64,000 bases of DNA from Fratercula arctica (taxonomy: Eukaryota; Chordata; Aves; Charadriiformes; Alcidae), in NCBI GenBank assembly GCA_947846985.1, contig CANTUZ010000003.1:58600096-58664095 (forward strand), in the 5' to 3' direction. Below are positions 13,355-28,200 of this stretch, piece after piece (position 1 is the stretch's first letter; the number at the start of each line of letters is the position of its first letter). The translations under genes and the position numbers were made by a program. The notes below the pieces were generated by a model that had not been told where the DNA came from, ran no database searches, and saw only the letters and a program-made list of their open reading frames with translations.

Positions 13355-16300
13355 GTAAGGACATCGTTTTAATCTCTATATGACATTGCACAGGGGGATG
13401 CATTTTTACTTACTGAGATGGTGGTTTTTAGACTACGAAGATTTAATGGAAACGCCAAACTGGAACTTAAAAACGTGTTTGGCTATGGTTTGGTTTTTGG
13501 TTTTGTTTTGTTTTGTTTTTTTCACTTTAAGTGTTGGGGTAGGATGCTATTAAAATCACAAGACATAACTTTGGTAAAACATTATCAAAGAAGTTAAAAA
13601 TAATTTGAATGCATGTATGCAAGGATGTGAAAATACAACTGTTGCAGCCAGGTAATATAAAATAACACTTGTAATTTTCTTAACTAAGAATAAATTTATG
13701 TGATTGGCTTCTGCAGAATGGAAAATAACCATAAATTCCAGGAGCTGTTGTGATCATTTTTACTCTGAACCTCCTTAATCTGTGTGCTAGCTACTGATGT
13801 CTTACATCCATCTTCTGGGTTAATGGATGAAGTAATCCAGTTATCTCAAGTCAATGAAAGCTGTGACTTTAGAAGAGTAGTTTATTTATACTCATTTAAT
13901 TGTCATTATTTTGCTAATGCTTAAAGATCTGAAAGGACATCAATAATACATTACATGCAAAATTGCTTTGAGAAAAAATAGCTTGCTAAGTCAGGCATTT
14001 CTAAGTTCAAAAACTTAAAAATTAAGCTACGTTTTGCAAACTTAATCTTGTCTGAGGTAGGCCTTTTGATTGGTCTTCAGTTACATAACATACTATTTTA
14101 GCCTCAGACAAAAGAAAAAAGCTTGGTCTGCTGAGTTTGCCCCGTGTGTGTGTATGCCTCCCTCTCCTAAGATGTGACCATGTTGGTCACCCCATCTCTT
14201 TTAAGATGGCTTTGAGATTTCACATGATAGTTTCAGAAAGCTACTGATCCATCCGCAAGGTGCCTGACACTGTATTATTTTAAGTATGTAATTTAAAATA
14301 ATGCTTGAACAAAATATTTTATATGAGCTTTGTGCTGAAAAGGGAGAGGTATCATGATATTTTTAAAGAGGTTGCTGTTGCTTTTGGTTTTACATACAAG
14401 ATGGTTGGGTCTGAGGTTAGCTGACTGTGTAAAACAGCTAGCTGGCTGGATTCAATGGGTAAATATGAAAGTAGGACATCTGTGAAGGTTTTTAAGATTG
14501 TTTTTTCCTACCAAGGAACGTCATTACTGAAAGCATCCCTTCTTTATTACTGCCAAAAAACTAACCTAATGTAGACAGTTTCGGTGTTAGAAAGACTCTT
14601 TTTTCTGTTAGGAAAACAGAGCGCTTTTCAGTCCAATCTGAATGTTGCTGTGAAACAATTACGAACTCAAATCTGTTGTGGGGCACAAGGATTATCCCCC
14701 ATTTGGGGGAATATAGTACTTTATTTATTCTTAAAGCTACCTTGTCATTAAGCTAGATTTTGAGTTATCTCTGAATGTGCAAGAAAAATTGACAGAACAC
14801 AATGATTGTCTGAGCTTAAATCTTGATGAAGACTAAAAAAAGTCCCAAAACCAACCATATGAATGTTCAGGTGCAATATCAGTAGAACTGCTGGCTACAT
14901 GGTATATTTTAAGCTTTATTCTTTGCAGCATGTGATGATCTTGGCCAGTGGTGAGAGAGCCATGGTGGCTTCTTCCCTCTCTGCATAGTACAGATAGTGT
15001 AGGACGTCGGGCCCCTGGCACTTCGCTCTGCAGTAAGCTTGTTCTGTTGTTTGATGCCACAAGATGATCCTCGTCTTTCCATCCTAGTCCGTGTTGGCAG
15101 TCTGCTGCTGGCATTAGATTCAGTGCTTATGATGTATCACTGTGAATAGGATATGAAGTGTAGCAATAGACCAGCTGGTTTTGATGATGGTGTTTGTAGT
15201 ATCAGTGAGGTCGAATGCCCTGCTAAAGAATCCTGCCCTGCCTAGGGCAGAAACCATGTCTCCTGGGGAGAACAGGTGTGAGCAAGACAAAATGGAAACA
15301 AGGGGAGGCTCCAAGCTGTTCCTTCCCTCACACCATTTAAATTTATGCAAGCTTGAATAGCTGAAAACATAAATTTAAGAATTTACATGCATCTCTAAAT
15401 GAGATTTGATATGCCTTCAATATTTTTCATAGACTAAGATGTCATCTGAAACCCATTTCCCAAACAAAACAGGCTTGAAATATGGAAAACTTTGTGCTCT
15501 TCTATGAAGAAAGACAGTCCTTTTTTAAAGAATTTGAAGGAGCTGTCAAATAGCAACTATTTCTGTGCTTGCTTAACTGCAGATGTTGCTCGTAGTAACT
15601 TTTACAGTGGCACATTCTTAATAGCTCTGTAAGACATTCGTATATTTTCTTTAAGATCTCTAAAGCAGTTTTATTGGATCCACCTAATAATAACTATCAT
15701 GAATTTGCTAGCTTTTACTGATGCTTCAGTGAGATTTTCTGATGACATTGTAGATATGCTAGCCTTTGGAAATCTGAGGAGTTCATAGAGAGCATAACTT
15801 AAGCTGTAATGGGTGCTTTGCTGTCCTGTATAGTGCAGAAGTCCCCGCGTTTGTACTGACTGGTCTTTCAGATTATATTGACCTAAATGGAGTTGAAGGC
15901 TCTGAACATGCTCATCAGTCCTGGGAGATGAGGTATTCTTGAGGTAAAAGATGAAAGTAGGTGAAGGATGAAGGGGCCTTTGAAAATTACATGTATTGTG
16001 TTAAAAAATTTCTCAGGCTTTTTAGGTTTCAACTGAATAATTTCCTGTGAAATTGCAGTTGGTAAGGAAATAAAATATGATTATGCCTATCTCTGTCTCT
16101 TTTGTTTCCACAGGAAACCAATCTTTTTTTTTTTTTTTCTTTGTTAACACTGCTTTTGTGAAGTGCTTTGTCCTTTTGGTGTCTGTTGAAGGGTTTCACG
16201 AAAAAATATAAAAGAACAGAATGCATAGTGGTTTTAAACACAAATCATCACCTCCTGCTTTTTTTGTTTGAAATTAACTTAATTGGAGCAAGCTGTATGT

Positions 16301-17829
16301 AAAGTAATTTCCCGCACCGACAAAAATACATTGTCACTATATATCTGAAGTTTTGGTGTTTGGGTTTTTTTGTTTTTGTTTAAACTTAAAACTCACAGTA
16401 TTTTAAAATAATGATCCAGCAGTGCAGATAGTTGATCATATTCTCAGATGAGGTTCATCAGTGAAACATCACTAACTGCTTTGGGAAAGCTTTACCCTTC
16501 TGTCCTAGTGTCTAGAGCTTCTGTCTAGAGGCTAGCTGTATGTATTTAGTTCAGATTAAGTTTGAAACACTTAAACCAGTTTTCATATACCTTTAATGTT
16601 CAGTGTACCGTAAGTGTAACTCTCTTACATTTCTTGTAATACACACTAGACACTAGGCAGTAGTATTAAAACTGAATATGCTGTGTAAGGTGAATTAGAT
16701 TGAATAATCATTTTCTTTTTCTGGTTTGCTGCAAAGTATATCAAAATTATTTTCTATTTTAGTGGAAGTTTTACAAAAGTGAAGGTCACAGAGTATATCC
16801 AAAACACAGTTGTGATTCTGTTTTAATTTTATACTTCTCGTATATTTGTACATTAATATCATCAGTTTGGGGCAAAAATTGTTAGTGCATTGAGCTGGAA
16901 ATAATATATATCTTATCTCTTTAGTGTTTGTGTGTGTTAACAAGGATGATAGCATTTTGGGTATTAAACCCTTTATCTAGACTTAACAGACATAGGTAAT
17001 TGGTAGAAGTGACTCTTAGAGAGCATCTTTCCCTCTTTCCTCTTAGGCTTCTGATGTTTTGTCTTTTCAGTAAGATTAGATTAGAAAGGGGCACTTCTGT
17101 CTCAACCAGTGTGACTTTTCCAATCGTGGGGCCTGTAGGCCTGTGTTCAAAGATAACTTAAGCTTCTTTATTGGTTGTTTTACATTGACTGTACAGAAAA
17201 TGTGAAGGTACATGGCTGAGTGTTAATGGACAATATGGTGAGACCGTCTGAAGAACAGGACTGTCTTAAAACCTCTCCTCTATCTGAATTAGTGCATGAA
17301 AAGTCTGAGTATAGCAAAATGTGGTCTTCACATACTATTTGAAATGTCTTGAAGAGGTGAGGAGAGGAGATAATAACATGTATTCTTTTTTTCTCTAGGC
17401 TTGAAAATCCCAAATCTACAAGATCAAATAAAACAACACCCCCCACACACACTCCTTTACACCATCTCTTGGTGAATTGTCTCTCCATCTGGTGACGGTT
17501 AAGTCCTATCTGGCACCTTGCTGCAAGCTCTCATCTCTTTTGGAACCACTCTCAGCAAAACAGTGAAAAAGACAAGACTGCAGTGACCTTGCTAACTGTT
17601 CATATTCCCTGGGTATCAGAGACACTTAAATGATGACTTGTGTGAGGACAGACACGGTTATTTTTGTCTTCAAGTATATGACACAGTGAAACATATCACC
17701 AGTCAAGTCAGAGCGCAGGCACTTAGGACACACTCAGACCACATTATACTCTATAGAGTAGTAACCATCGTTCTGGATGTAGTAGGACCATAGGACAGGA
17801 GTCTACAAAACAAGTGAAGTTTGGTGAAC

Positions 17830-17939
17830 ATGGCCTGTGAATTTAGTCTGAACTTCCTTAAGGAACTGGAGCGAGAGGCTGTTCTGGAAGTCCTGTACCG
17901 TGACCAGATGGTGAGAAAAACAGAGGAGGAAAGAATAAG
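17830..17939 (+). CDS. SYTL3: SYTL3 coding exon 1 (SHD1)
   Basis: Encodes MACEFSLNFLKELEREAVLE onward to EEERIR, the first Rab27-binding helix (human MAQEIDLSALKELEREAIL). Ends in phase 2 at a GTATCT donor. The in-frame TTG at 17821 upstream is not needed. Confidence 0.93.
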
Positions 17940-19261
17940 GTATCTGCCATTTCTGTTCCTTTTTTCTCAGAAGTATTATTCTTCCTCTTTGCTGTCCTTC
18001 CAAATATATTCCTTTTTTTTTTTTTTTTTACTTCTTGTTAGCTAATACCTTTTTATTCTTTGGGAAAACTAAGGGTTATCCAGAGCTTCTTGGATTTACT
18101 GTTACTAATGACTAACCTACAGTAAAGATGAGCAAATACTGGTCAGTGAATAATCTACTTGATGAATTTTACTTCTAGCCTTCATAGAAAGTTCAGTTGC
18201 TGCCTGTATTTTTCCTATGAAGAATTTATGGCATTCTCATCATGTTCCTATATATGCCTATAAAGTTCTGGTAACACAGAACATTTTCGGATCTTTGGCT
18301 GGCTCATTTAACTTACGTTGTGCCAAAACTGGAGTTAAGAATCATTGGATACCTGTTCATTTTGCTGAATCTGTCACTGTCCCTTCTCACATACAACAGG
18401 TAGCAAGCGCCCCACACTGTCTTGGAGGTTGTTGCTAGTGTTAATAGGTGTCATTCATTAGGAAAGTATTCTATTTAATTATTTCACACTATGCAAGTGT
18501 CTCAGTTGTGAAGGATAAGGGATAATCCTCCAGCATTTTATTTGCTTTGTATCAGGGCTAAGGCAAGGATTTCCTTGCAGCTTGTACCCTGCTTTGTCAC
18601 ATTGCATCCCCATGTAAAACAGGGTATTTGTGTTGCTAAATTAGAAATTTTTGGTCTCTTAAATGTCAAAATTTAAACTTTGTTTACAGCAAACATTTAT
18701 GTAAGTATTCCTGGACATACTAAATGAGTGTGAAAAGTATGTAAAGGGTTATAAAGAAAGTTTGAATGGGTTAGAAAATCCCTGACAACTGTTGATGATG
18801 TAGCTAACAATTAAAAACACAGATCTTTATTATTGGCATGTGTAATGGAAGCGAAGTTAATGAAAGGGAGAGGTTTTGATATTTTGGTCTGATATGTTTT
18901 TTATTTAATTTTCAGATGATGCATTTGTTATGGTTATTCTTACTTGATAGGGGGTTTGATTCTTGGATAAATAAGATAAAAAACATCATCAGATGAAAGA
19001 GAGCACCATAAAGTCTCAGTTTTTGTATGTGAATACATAATCACTTGCACACACAATTTCGGTGCCCTGCTCTGAGCGTGCATAACTGACATGAACAGAA
19101 CCCCATTTGTACTAGATGATTACTCTGTCTGTATGCACAGTTGTGGTTGTGTATACAGTCACAGTGCAGAAATGCTGTGTGTAGACACTTTCAGACAGTG
19201 CTTAGGTGAGGTCAGACTTGTGTGACTTACATGGGGGTTTTGGTCTATTTTATCTTTTTTT

Positions 19262-19295
<34 letters not shown>

Positions 19296-22200
19296 TGGGG
19301 GATTAGAAAACTGAACCTGCAGCTGCAGCAGCTTCGGTGGAAAGGGGCAAGAAATGTAAGCCATGAATACCAGGAGAGATCTTGTGCTCGCTGTCAGAAG
19401 TCGCTGGGGTTATTGATGAACAGAGGTGCAGTATGCAATGGGTGCAGTCATCGAGTGTGCTCTGAATGCCGTGTCTGCCTGAATCCCTGCCTTTGGAAAT
19501 GCACCGTTTGTTATGCTCATGGGTAAGAAATTTTACTGATTTGGGTAAGTGCTGTTTTACAATAGTTATCCAGTTATCGAAAATGCACACTGGTTTTGTG
19601 TGTATCTGTTGCTTTAAACAATTAATGAAACACAGCCTCTGGCACAATAAAAATGTTGAATGAAGTTTTGGTAGCAATGAAATTGATGGAAATTTTATGT
19701 TCTACTTCATGTAGTCAGAATTTCCCTTCCTGTATTTAGCAAAATGGATCATCAAGGTAAGTCAGAGGTAGTGTGACAAAAATAACGGGAAAGCTAACAG
19801 TGGTTAGTTTCTGAATTGTAGATAGAACTCCTTCCCCTGACTCCATATGGAATCAGTGCATCACAAGTTGCTGAAGGTGCTGTGGTTTTGGTTAGTATAG
19901 CCAATTTCTTGTCAATTTCCTGATCATGAGGTTTTTGCCTCATACTATAGGAGTGAGGAACCTGGATTGATGAATAATTTGAAGTAATGTTTTTTATATA
20001 TTTAAAAAGCAAAAAGCATTAATAACATTATCAGGAATTGTTTAAATGTGGTCAGAAATCAAAATTTATTTACTCTGAGTTGTTTTTTTCTTTTACTGTG
20101 TCACCTTGCTTTTCTGTGTTTCCAGGAAACAGGAAACAATCTTTCTTTTACTGTATTGGTACAATTTTTACATCAAAAGATTCCATCATAGTCCCTCCTA
20201 TTTATCAGAGTCTTTCTAAACCGAATTGGTGAAAAATAATGTTATGTAGGCAAAGAAAGATAGTTTTGAAAATGAATCAACAGCTCTGCTGGATGATATA
20301 TATCCCTGTACAAAGGGTGAGGATTTGGATGAAATTTTACTTTATGCCAACACAAGATTAACGTACCACTTCACTCTCTCTTAAGATGCCAAAATGAGAC
20401 TTAAATAATGCCTGAGAAATGTAAGGCAAGGTATTGGTCTTAACCTAAATGATTTTCTACTACTAGTTTGAAGTTTCTGTAGTTTGGAAGAGACTATAAA
20501 CTATCACTAAAAATCTGTTCTCCAAATCCTCAGTTTATTTTGTAACTTATACATAAAATAGACAGATTAGCTCCATCTATATTTGATACAAAGCAGTTAC
20601 TGAATTTTGATGCATATATTTCCCTATCTGTGCTTCACACTGTAAGCACTAAAAGGAAAGGTTAAAAAATTAACTTTCCATATTCCCCTCTAGGTACCTC
20701 CCTCTACTTCCTCTTCTTTTAAATTGGTTTCCAGTTATTTTGTGGCCACAGTGGAAATCCCCTATAGAGAGTAGCCAGTTGTTAAGCTGCCTTATATAGT
20801 GCTGCACACCCCTAATTATTTCATAAGCTTATACAGATATTCTATGGTAAAACCAGGAAAGCATTATTTAAAAGAAATAAAAGACATTTTTACTTTTTCT
20901 TGAGGAAATTACTTTTTTTGTCTTGCTAATATAGAGGAATTCTTCAGCTGTCATTGACGTTCTCTTTATAGCAAAGAGACAGCACATTTGATCTGGTTTA
21001 GTCGCGATGCAAAGTCCATTAAAATAGGTCAGACTTCTTCCGTTCCCTTCAGTGAGCTTTTCATCAAGGCTGCAAATCTCAAGAAGGGTAGGGAGTGCAG
21101 CAGTGTGGTAAATGTTACTCAGTGCGTTTTGTTTGCCCCAGTGAGGGGAAAAATAGGATGACTAAGAAATGTAAGAGCTTATTTTCAAGTCCAGAGCAAC
21201 CACAATTTTGAGATTTGGTTACCAGTAGCTTATTTTTTCCTGAACAAAACATTATCAGCAGCAGCACTAGGAGATTGTCTCCTAGACACTAGGGTCATAT
21301 TTGTAACAAACATGCTTAAATGCCTCAGTGGAAGAACAGGGATAGGTAAATGTTTGTTGTTTACAAAATAAGAAATTTAAAAAGACTTGTGGACTGACAA
21401 AGTTTGTCTTCTTCACATGGAAAAGGCATCTCTTACGTGAATGGAGTTGGTATAGTGTGTTTTTTAAAGGAGTCTTTTCTTCTAGGTGCCTAGACAGGCA
21501 TTTGGTTTGAAGAAGGTTAGCCTATTTTACTTGACAAGGATAGTTCTTTATCAGCTTTGTTGTAATACTTTTGCTCATAGCTTAGCTTAATACACTCTTT
21601 AGCCTGAAAAAAAAGAAAAGAGGAAAAAAAAAGAGAGTATTTCCAGATCTTTTGTCATCTTGTGAGTAGTCTAATCATGATATGAGCCTGTGCAGAACTG
21701 GAGATTAAACTCTGCCATGATAACCATGGGTAGTGGGAAGAACATAAAGGGAAGGCTGGAGATGAGAACTGAAGCACTACCAATGCAGAGCCCTTGAAGA
21801 TCTAGTGCAGCCAGAGATTTCAGACATTTATTAGTTAATAGATCTCTGCCCAAAGTAAATAAGTATCCCGTCTTAAAGTTATTTTAACCTAATTTTCAAA
21901 CTTCTCTGTGTTCAGTTATGCACAAGGATCAATGGTTAGGCATGAAAATAAATAGTGTGATCTACGTAGGTAGTGAATTTTTTTTAATCTGCATTGCTAC
22001 TTACAAAGGTATATTTTAAATGCCTTAAAATCGAGCCACAGAAAAAAAAACCCAGCATCCTGTCTGTAGTTTGTCTTAAGATAGAGTAGGGTGAGGTGTG
22101 AAATGGCAGACCCAGGGGTTTTGTTGCCTGGCCTTTGGTGGATATCAGCGTAGCTCTCGTGTTTAGAGATTTTTCTTCCTTAAGGAAGCAAGCCTTACAT

Positions 22201-25200
22201 GAATTTACTGTCTCTATGTTGTTGCCATTTTCAAGCAAGTTTGGCAGCGGGAATGGTAATAAAGAGATTAATTTCATAGAAGGAAAATGAGCTACTGGGT
22301 AGAGAAGGAAGTTTATCAGTGCCTGCACTGAGGAAATTTTTGCAGTGGGACTTCATCCTATAATAAGCATCAGAAAATCCACAAGGAACAGAGATACTAT
22401 ATATGTCCTAAAAATTAGTAAGACATTTAGATGAGAATTTGGAACCTGAAGACTCCAGAGAATCTTCTCCTCAGTTGGAGAATTTTTTGCCTCTTTAATA
22501 ACGGACGAGTTCAGATTGCAGACTTCATGTAATACAATTGGAGACAACAAAACGTAAGAGTTAAATCTGCTGAAAATCTGCTCTTGACAGACCTATTTAG
22601 TCTGATATCATTTTATACTTGTTAATCATTACTTTTCTCATCCTGTGATCCTGGTGCCTGTGTATGACATGGACATCATTAATGTTAGCCTCCACAAAAT
22701 GGAGAGAGATGGGCCATGAAGCTATCACACTATCAGGGTTGCGGAGCTCAGTGTTCCCTGGTAGCCATCCCAAGTTCTGCTTGGGAGTGTCTCCACTGTC
22801 ACCGACTTTCCCTGCTTCTCAGAGTAGGCTGCAGCTGTAAGCAGTGGTGTCAGCACAAGTGCCTGGGGCTGTTAAACAAGGTGGTTGTGTAAACTGGAGT
22901 GGACCCAGGACTCCTGGCTTCAGAGCAATGCCTAGAGCAATATATATTGTCTTCCATGGGCATTCCTACATAGCAAAAAGGAAAAAAATAATGGAGGGGA
23001 GGAATCCTTTGTTTGCAGACCCACAGCAAAATCAGTCGATGGAGTGAGCAGTCATGAAATCCTAGTTTTATGGCAGGATTAAGAAGGATTGTTGGATTGC
23101 TAAATGGTTATCAAACACTTGAAGAAATGCACTTTGGAAAAGTTGATTCAAATGTCTTTTGCCTGTTTTTCAGAGATGTGAAAGTAAAGGCTGGTGAATG
23201 GTTCTTTGAGGAGCGAGCAAAGAAATATCCAGGTGAAGGTAATTGCTGGAACAGACCATAAACTGCCATGTAATGTGTAGTCCTCTAAGTAAAACACAGA
23301 ATGTAGTCTGCCACTGTATTTAATGTTTCTTCCACTTGGTGAGAGATTTGTCAGAAATTATCATGCAGTGCGTTTGTCTATGCACTAAATAAAACATGAA
23401 CATAACCTAGCAGAATGCATTTAAAAGTATAATTTATTTTGTGTGAGCAATAAGAATAAGAAAATTGCTGGTCATACCAGTTTGAATTAATGAGCGTGTA
23501 AGGCTTCTAAGAAATTCAATGACATGAAATAAACATAGAAATGTTAAAATACATGTGCAGGAAGGAAATGATCTGGCATCCATGGTTTGTCGAAGTTAAA
23601 ACTTCAGTTGTTTTCAGTGAGAAAATTCTAAAGCTTAAAGAAATGACAGAACGGAATAAAGAAAAACATTTATAGCTATAAATCAACAGAGAGCTAAATG
23701 CTTTCTGTTTCTTTACTTTCAACCAGCTGCGCCATTGCCTTGTGTTCAGTCTTTTCAGTGCAATTAAAAATACAAAGCCCTAAAAGAAATTACAGATGAT
23801 GTGGATGGATTGCCCTATGGGGAGTGTGTTTCACCAACGAAGGGGCTGTTAGTCTTCGTTTTCACCTACAATGACTAATAAGGTGGAGAGGATTTCCTTC
23901 CTCTTTCCCATGAAGCACCACTTCAGATAGGCAACCATTTCACTTTGTGCCTGACTGTAGCTAAATGTTAGTTTCATTTCCAGTATCTGCATGGTATCTA
24001 GATTTAAAAATAGCTGGTAAAAAGGAAAGCACTGTACCTGTTGTTCTCAGGCACCGAATCTGATATTGCAAGATACTGACTGTCCCTCTTTTCAGTAAAA
24101 TAATTGAGTTCTCACCTTGCATTATGAAAGCTTTGCGGGTGCTTGAACCGTTTTGCTGAGTTAGTCTAATAGTAATAATGTTGAAGTCACAAAGATCTAA
24201 AGGATATATAGAAGATAGGCCTGCAGGGAGAAATATGTTTTGTTCGGTTCCTTTGATTAGACCAACAGATGCAATTAAAGGGGTTAAAAAATGACAAACT
24301 TTTAGAACAGCAACCGTAGTGGTTATGTATCCTTCAAGCTCGGAGAGACAGTGCCCTCTTCTGGTTTGAGAATATAACACAAGTGAAGTATTCACTGTAA
24401 AGTAAGTTTAACTGAAAACGCACATATTACGGTGAAGTTTTCTCATGTTGCAGAGTTAAAAAAAAAAGTTGCATCAGTATGCTTTTCATTAATTTTGTGT
24501 AGCTTATACATGAAGAAAAAATAATATTTTCATAGAAGTGGTAGATTGGCTTACTGACTAATAAACTAAAAATCTAAGAAATCATATCATCCTGCAATAA
24601 ATCAAGATACCAAATATTACTTATTAATAGCAGAGCATTAAGTCTGGAGTTCTGATTGAAATTTGTAACATCAAAAATTGTTTGTTTCTACCACCACCAA
24701 GGTCTGCTCCTTATATGCAAGTAATATGTTATAATTAATGACATCTTCAGCAAAGCATAGATTGCATGCTGCTTTCTGTATTAGGAATGATTAGTGGCTA
24801 AAGCCACTCCAGGCATTTTCAGTTGGCCATTTGTTGCATGGATTTAGCCCTTCTTCCTGTTGGCACTCACTCAGGATCAAACTACATTTTTATGAGTCTT
24901 CATTGTTCGTGACTGGTGGAGTGCTTGCTCCTTGGTGTTCTTTACATCATGTGGCTGCTCACCTGAGGAATGTGACATGGTTGAGGTTTCCCCACAGGGA
25001 CGGCCCTAGCAAAGGAGTTTGCTCCTGGTTTTGAGCTAGTCATGTGTTTTCATGATTGTTCAGGTCTCTAGTAGGAAAAGTGAAAAGAATTTTTCATAAG
25101 ATGCAAGAGATGACCCATGTGCCTGCTCTTGTACACGTTTTCAAGCTCTCCATAGTGCTTGAGTTTTATGGTTGAAGTATTCTTTAGTGCAGTAGGCCCA

Positions 25201-28200
25201 TGCACTACCTGCCTTCTGGACCTCAGGAGGCTGAGAGCACTTAGCAACCTCTAGGAATGGGCCTGTTAGCATCCGTACCTTGTTGTCCTCAGCATTTGTG
25301 AAGAGCTCATCTAAACGTGTCACCTGCGAGAGGTGAAGGTGAAATCATGATGGAGTTTGTGATACAGGAGAGACTTGTGTGTTGCTTGGCATGTATGCCG
25401 ATACATCAGGTGGGGATTGATTTCACTCCTGACTTGCATGTGCATGAGCTTCTGTAAATACAGGCCAGTTCCTGAAAAGGCACTGATTTTAAAAAGTATT
25501 GTACATGTGTAACTGCTGTTGTTGCTAAATGACCTTTGGGTGTTATTTTTTTTTCTCCTTCACAGGCAGACATGAAACAGTTGGTGCAAAGCTCTTGAAA
25601 TCTTATCAGAAACTGAGGTAAGACTCATAAAAGGACAAATAGTCCTAGGACACTGAGACTTTGTATAGGCAATATATTGTGTGTTATAAACCAGCCAGCA
25701 GCTTGTATTTTTTTTATTACGAAAAACAAATTTAAATATTTCTGGAGTACAATGATAAAAGCATAGAAAAAATGCCACTTCTATCTCTCGGCAATCCATA
25801 GAAAGGGTCTCAAGTACAAAAAAGAGCACTATGTTTAGAGTAATAGTTTCTTATTTACTTGAAGGAATATGTGTTGTTCTTGTTATATCTGTGTATATTT
25901 TTTGCATACGTTTTCACACCGTTGCCTTTCAAATTTACACACTACTTGTAAATGATTAGAGATTAAAATTATTTACTAGGTATAATAGCAATAGCAGCAT
26001 TATTTGCTCAATGGGAGATGTTGCTGATTTGATTGGTTTGGAATAAATAATAGACAAGAAGCTCTGTATGCTGTAAGACGCGCTCACTTACCAAAACTTA
26101 AAGCAAGTAAAAAATCCAGTTTACACTGAATAAATACTCAGACTTGAGGCCCAAACATGACCATACTGAAGTTATTATCAGTGATATATAATGAAATAAC
26201 AGTTGTCTTAATCTATATTGTATAAAAGAAACCCTCTTCCTTAAAAAAAATAAAAATAAAATAAGATACAAAGAGATGGCTTCAATTTTATAATTATCTG
26301 GCGAGGCATAGCTGCATAAGACAGAAACTTATAGTCAGATAGATATGATCTTAACCAGGGCTACATAAGGACTTGTGTTTACATAGATGTGGTAAAAGAG
26401 AATCAAAATGGAAGTTCACTGCCTGCCTTTAGGGTCCGTGATTGTGCCGTGATAACAGAATCGGTCAGATAATGGTCATTTTTTTTTTCACAGACCAGGG
26501 CTATTTGCAACAAATGAAATGTCTGGAATGCTGTGAAGGGGCTCTAACAGCTCTGGGCCCAGGCAAGGAAGGATCCTTTTAGTATTGTAAATAAAGATGA
26601 CTGTTTTCTGAAAACATCTCTGAAACTGCGAATGGGATGTGTTACACGGGAATTGTGTTTTAACACTTGGGACACAGATTGTAATATTGCCAACCATATA
26701 GAAATCTGGGAAGCCTGTCCTAAATTAGGTCTTCAGGATTGTTTTAAATCAGTAATTCTGCATAGAGCAGCCCAAGATTGAGAAGACAGAAAGGTAGTCC
26801 CAATTCTTACAGACAGGCAATAAGCCTGTACTGCAACTCTTAAACACACAGGATCTCAACCAAGATCTTTAGGTTGCAGGAAAGACAGATAATAAAGATA
26901 CTGTGCATGAATATGGTTTATTTATCCATCTATTAGCATAATATATTAACTGTTGCACTCTTTATTGTCTCTTAAATTTCTAGTAAAATTTCTGTCGTAC
27001 CTCCAACTCCACCTCCTTTCACAGAATCCACAGCGGGAAGCAACGTGACAGTAAATGTATGTATCTGCATAACATACGCATACACGCTCCTCTTAGGGTG
27101 TCATTCATATGAAAAGGCCGGCCACAGGAATGCAGTAAATAGCATTTATGTTCCTTTGTCATTTTTTTAATGCTGCATTGGTAGTAGGAGAGAAAGGCCA
27201 GAGTCTATCATGGGGGTGTTTTCAATTAGTTTTCAGTTTTTGAGGGTTTTTTTTATTAGGCAGTAGAATACTGCACCTGGTTTTTGATGCCTCGCTACGT
27301 AAGGCTGGACTGAGATCTAAGCTCCCCTGCAGCCTGAAGGATCCCATGATCCTGTGATATTCAATAGTCATTTATAAAGCAATCATTCCATGTGTTACTT
27401 TCATTACTGAGTGAAAAACGGTGAATTTGATGGTTGCCTTTGCATTACAGTTTCTAGTGGACAGAATAGCAGGACATGGCTCATAATTCATTGAAATTGC
27501 ACTGAATTACAATTTCAGTTCATTTTGGACTGGGGCCTCAGGCCCTGGTTTTGAATCACGTTGCAATTATGTAAACATTCTAATACGTGCTTACCTGGAG
27601 TTTGATGAAGACTCTTTGATTCAGAGTCACAGGACCATCTGTAATGGATAAGACTTTTCTACTCGAAGTATTAAATACATTACAACAAATCAGTGATGTA
27701 ATTAGTTGTATTTATGAAATTGCTATGTGATCTTCCTATAAGGAGTTCCACTTATACGTCAAAGAGTATGGAACTGAAAAGATTATTTTCCATCTTCAAG
27801 CACTAGTGTGACAGTTTCCAACCATGTCAACATATGTCCTCAGATGTATTTGTCTACAGAAGTGAGCGAAGGGCTGCAGCCTTACCATCTGATTGTTGTG
27901 TGGTCTGTAGATATGTGATCATGGAAACTTTAAAACAGTAAATATTTTGTGTTTTCTTACTCTTGGCATCTCCCATTTGCAGGAACTCAGTCAGTCTAAA
28001 AGTTTTAATAAATCTGTGGAAAACTTGTTTTTGTCTCTCACAACACATATAAAAAGTAAGTAACTTTCACTGCTTTGTTATTCTAGAGTAATGTAGTCAA
28101 ATGTTTCAATTTTTTGGCCAAATTGTTGGCCAAAAAATAGTGATAACCAAAGGGTATCGAGTAATGGCTGAAATGACTAATGCCAAGACTGCGCCAACCT

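Larger units (their letters stand above)
10966..17829. other. Region upstream of SYTL3 coding sequence (5' UTR introns or intergenic)
   Basis: No coding sequence is recognised. It holds a degraded CR1-like piece at about 11620-11690, a T/G-rich (GTTTT)n run at about 13487-13520, T runs near 16127 and 16350, and candidate short exons at 12857 and 13317. If SYTL3 transcription starts in the CpG island, this whole stretch is its first intron or introns. Confidence 0.5.

Noticed and set aside
27285..27360. CR1-like words (GATCCCATGATCCTGTGAT) in SYTL3 intron 5
   Set aside because: Only about 20 bases resemble the CR1 terminus; the flanking sequence does not fit, so the evidence is too weak for a mobile-element call.
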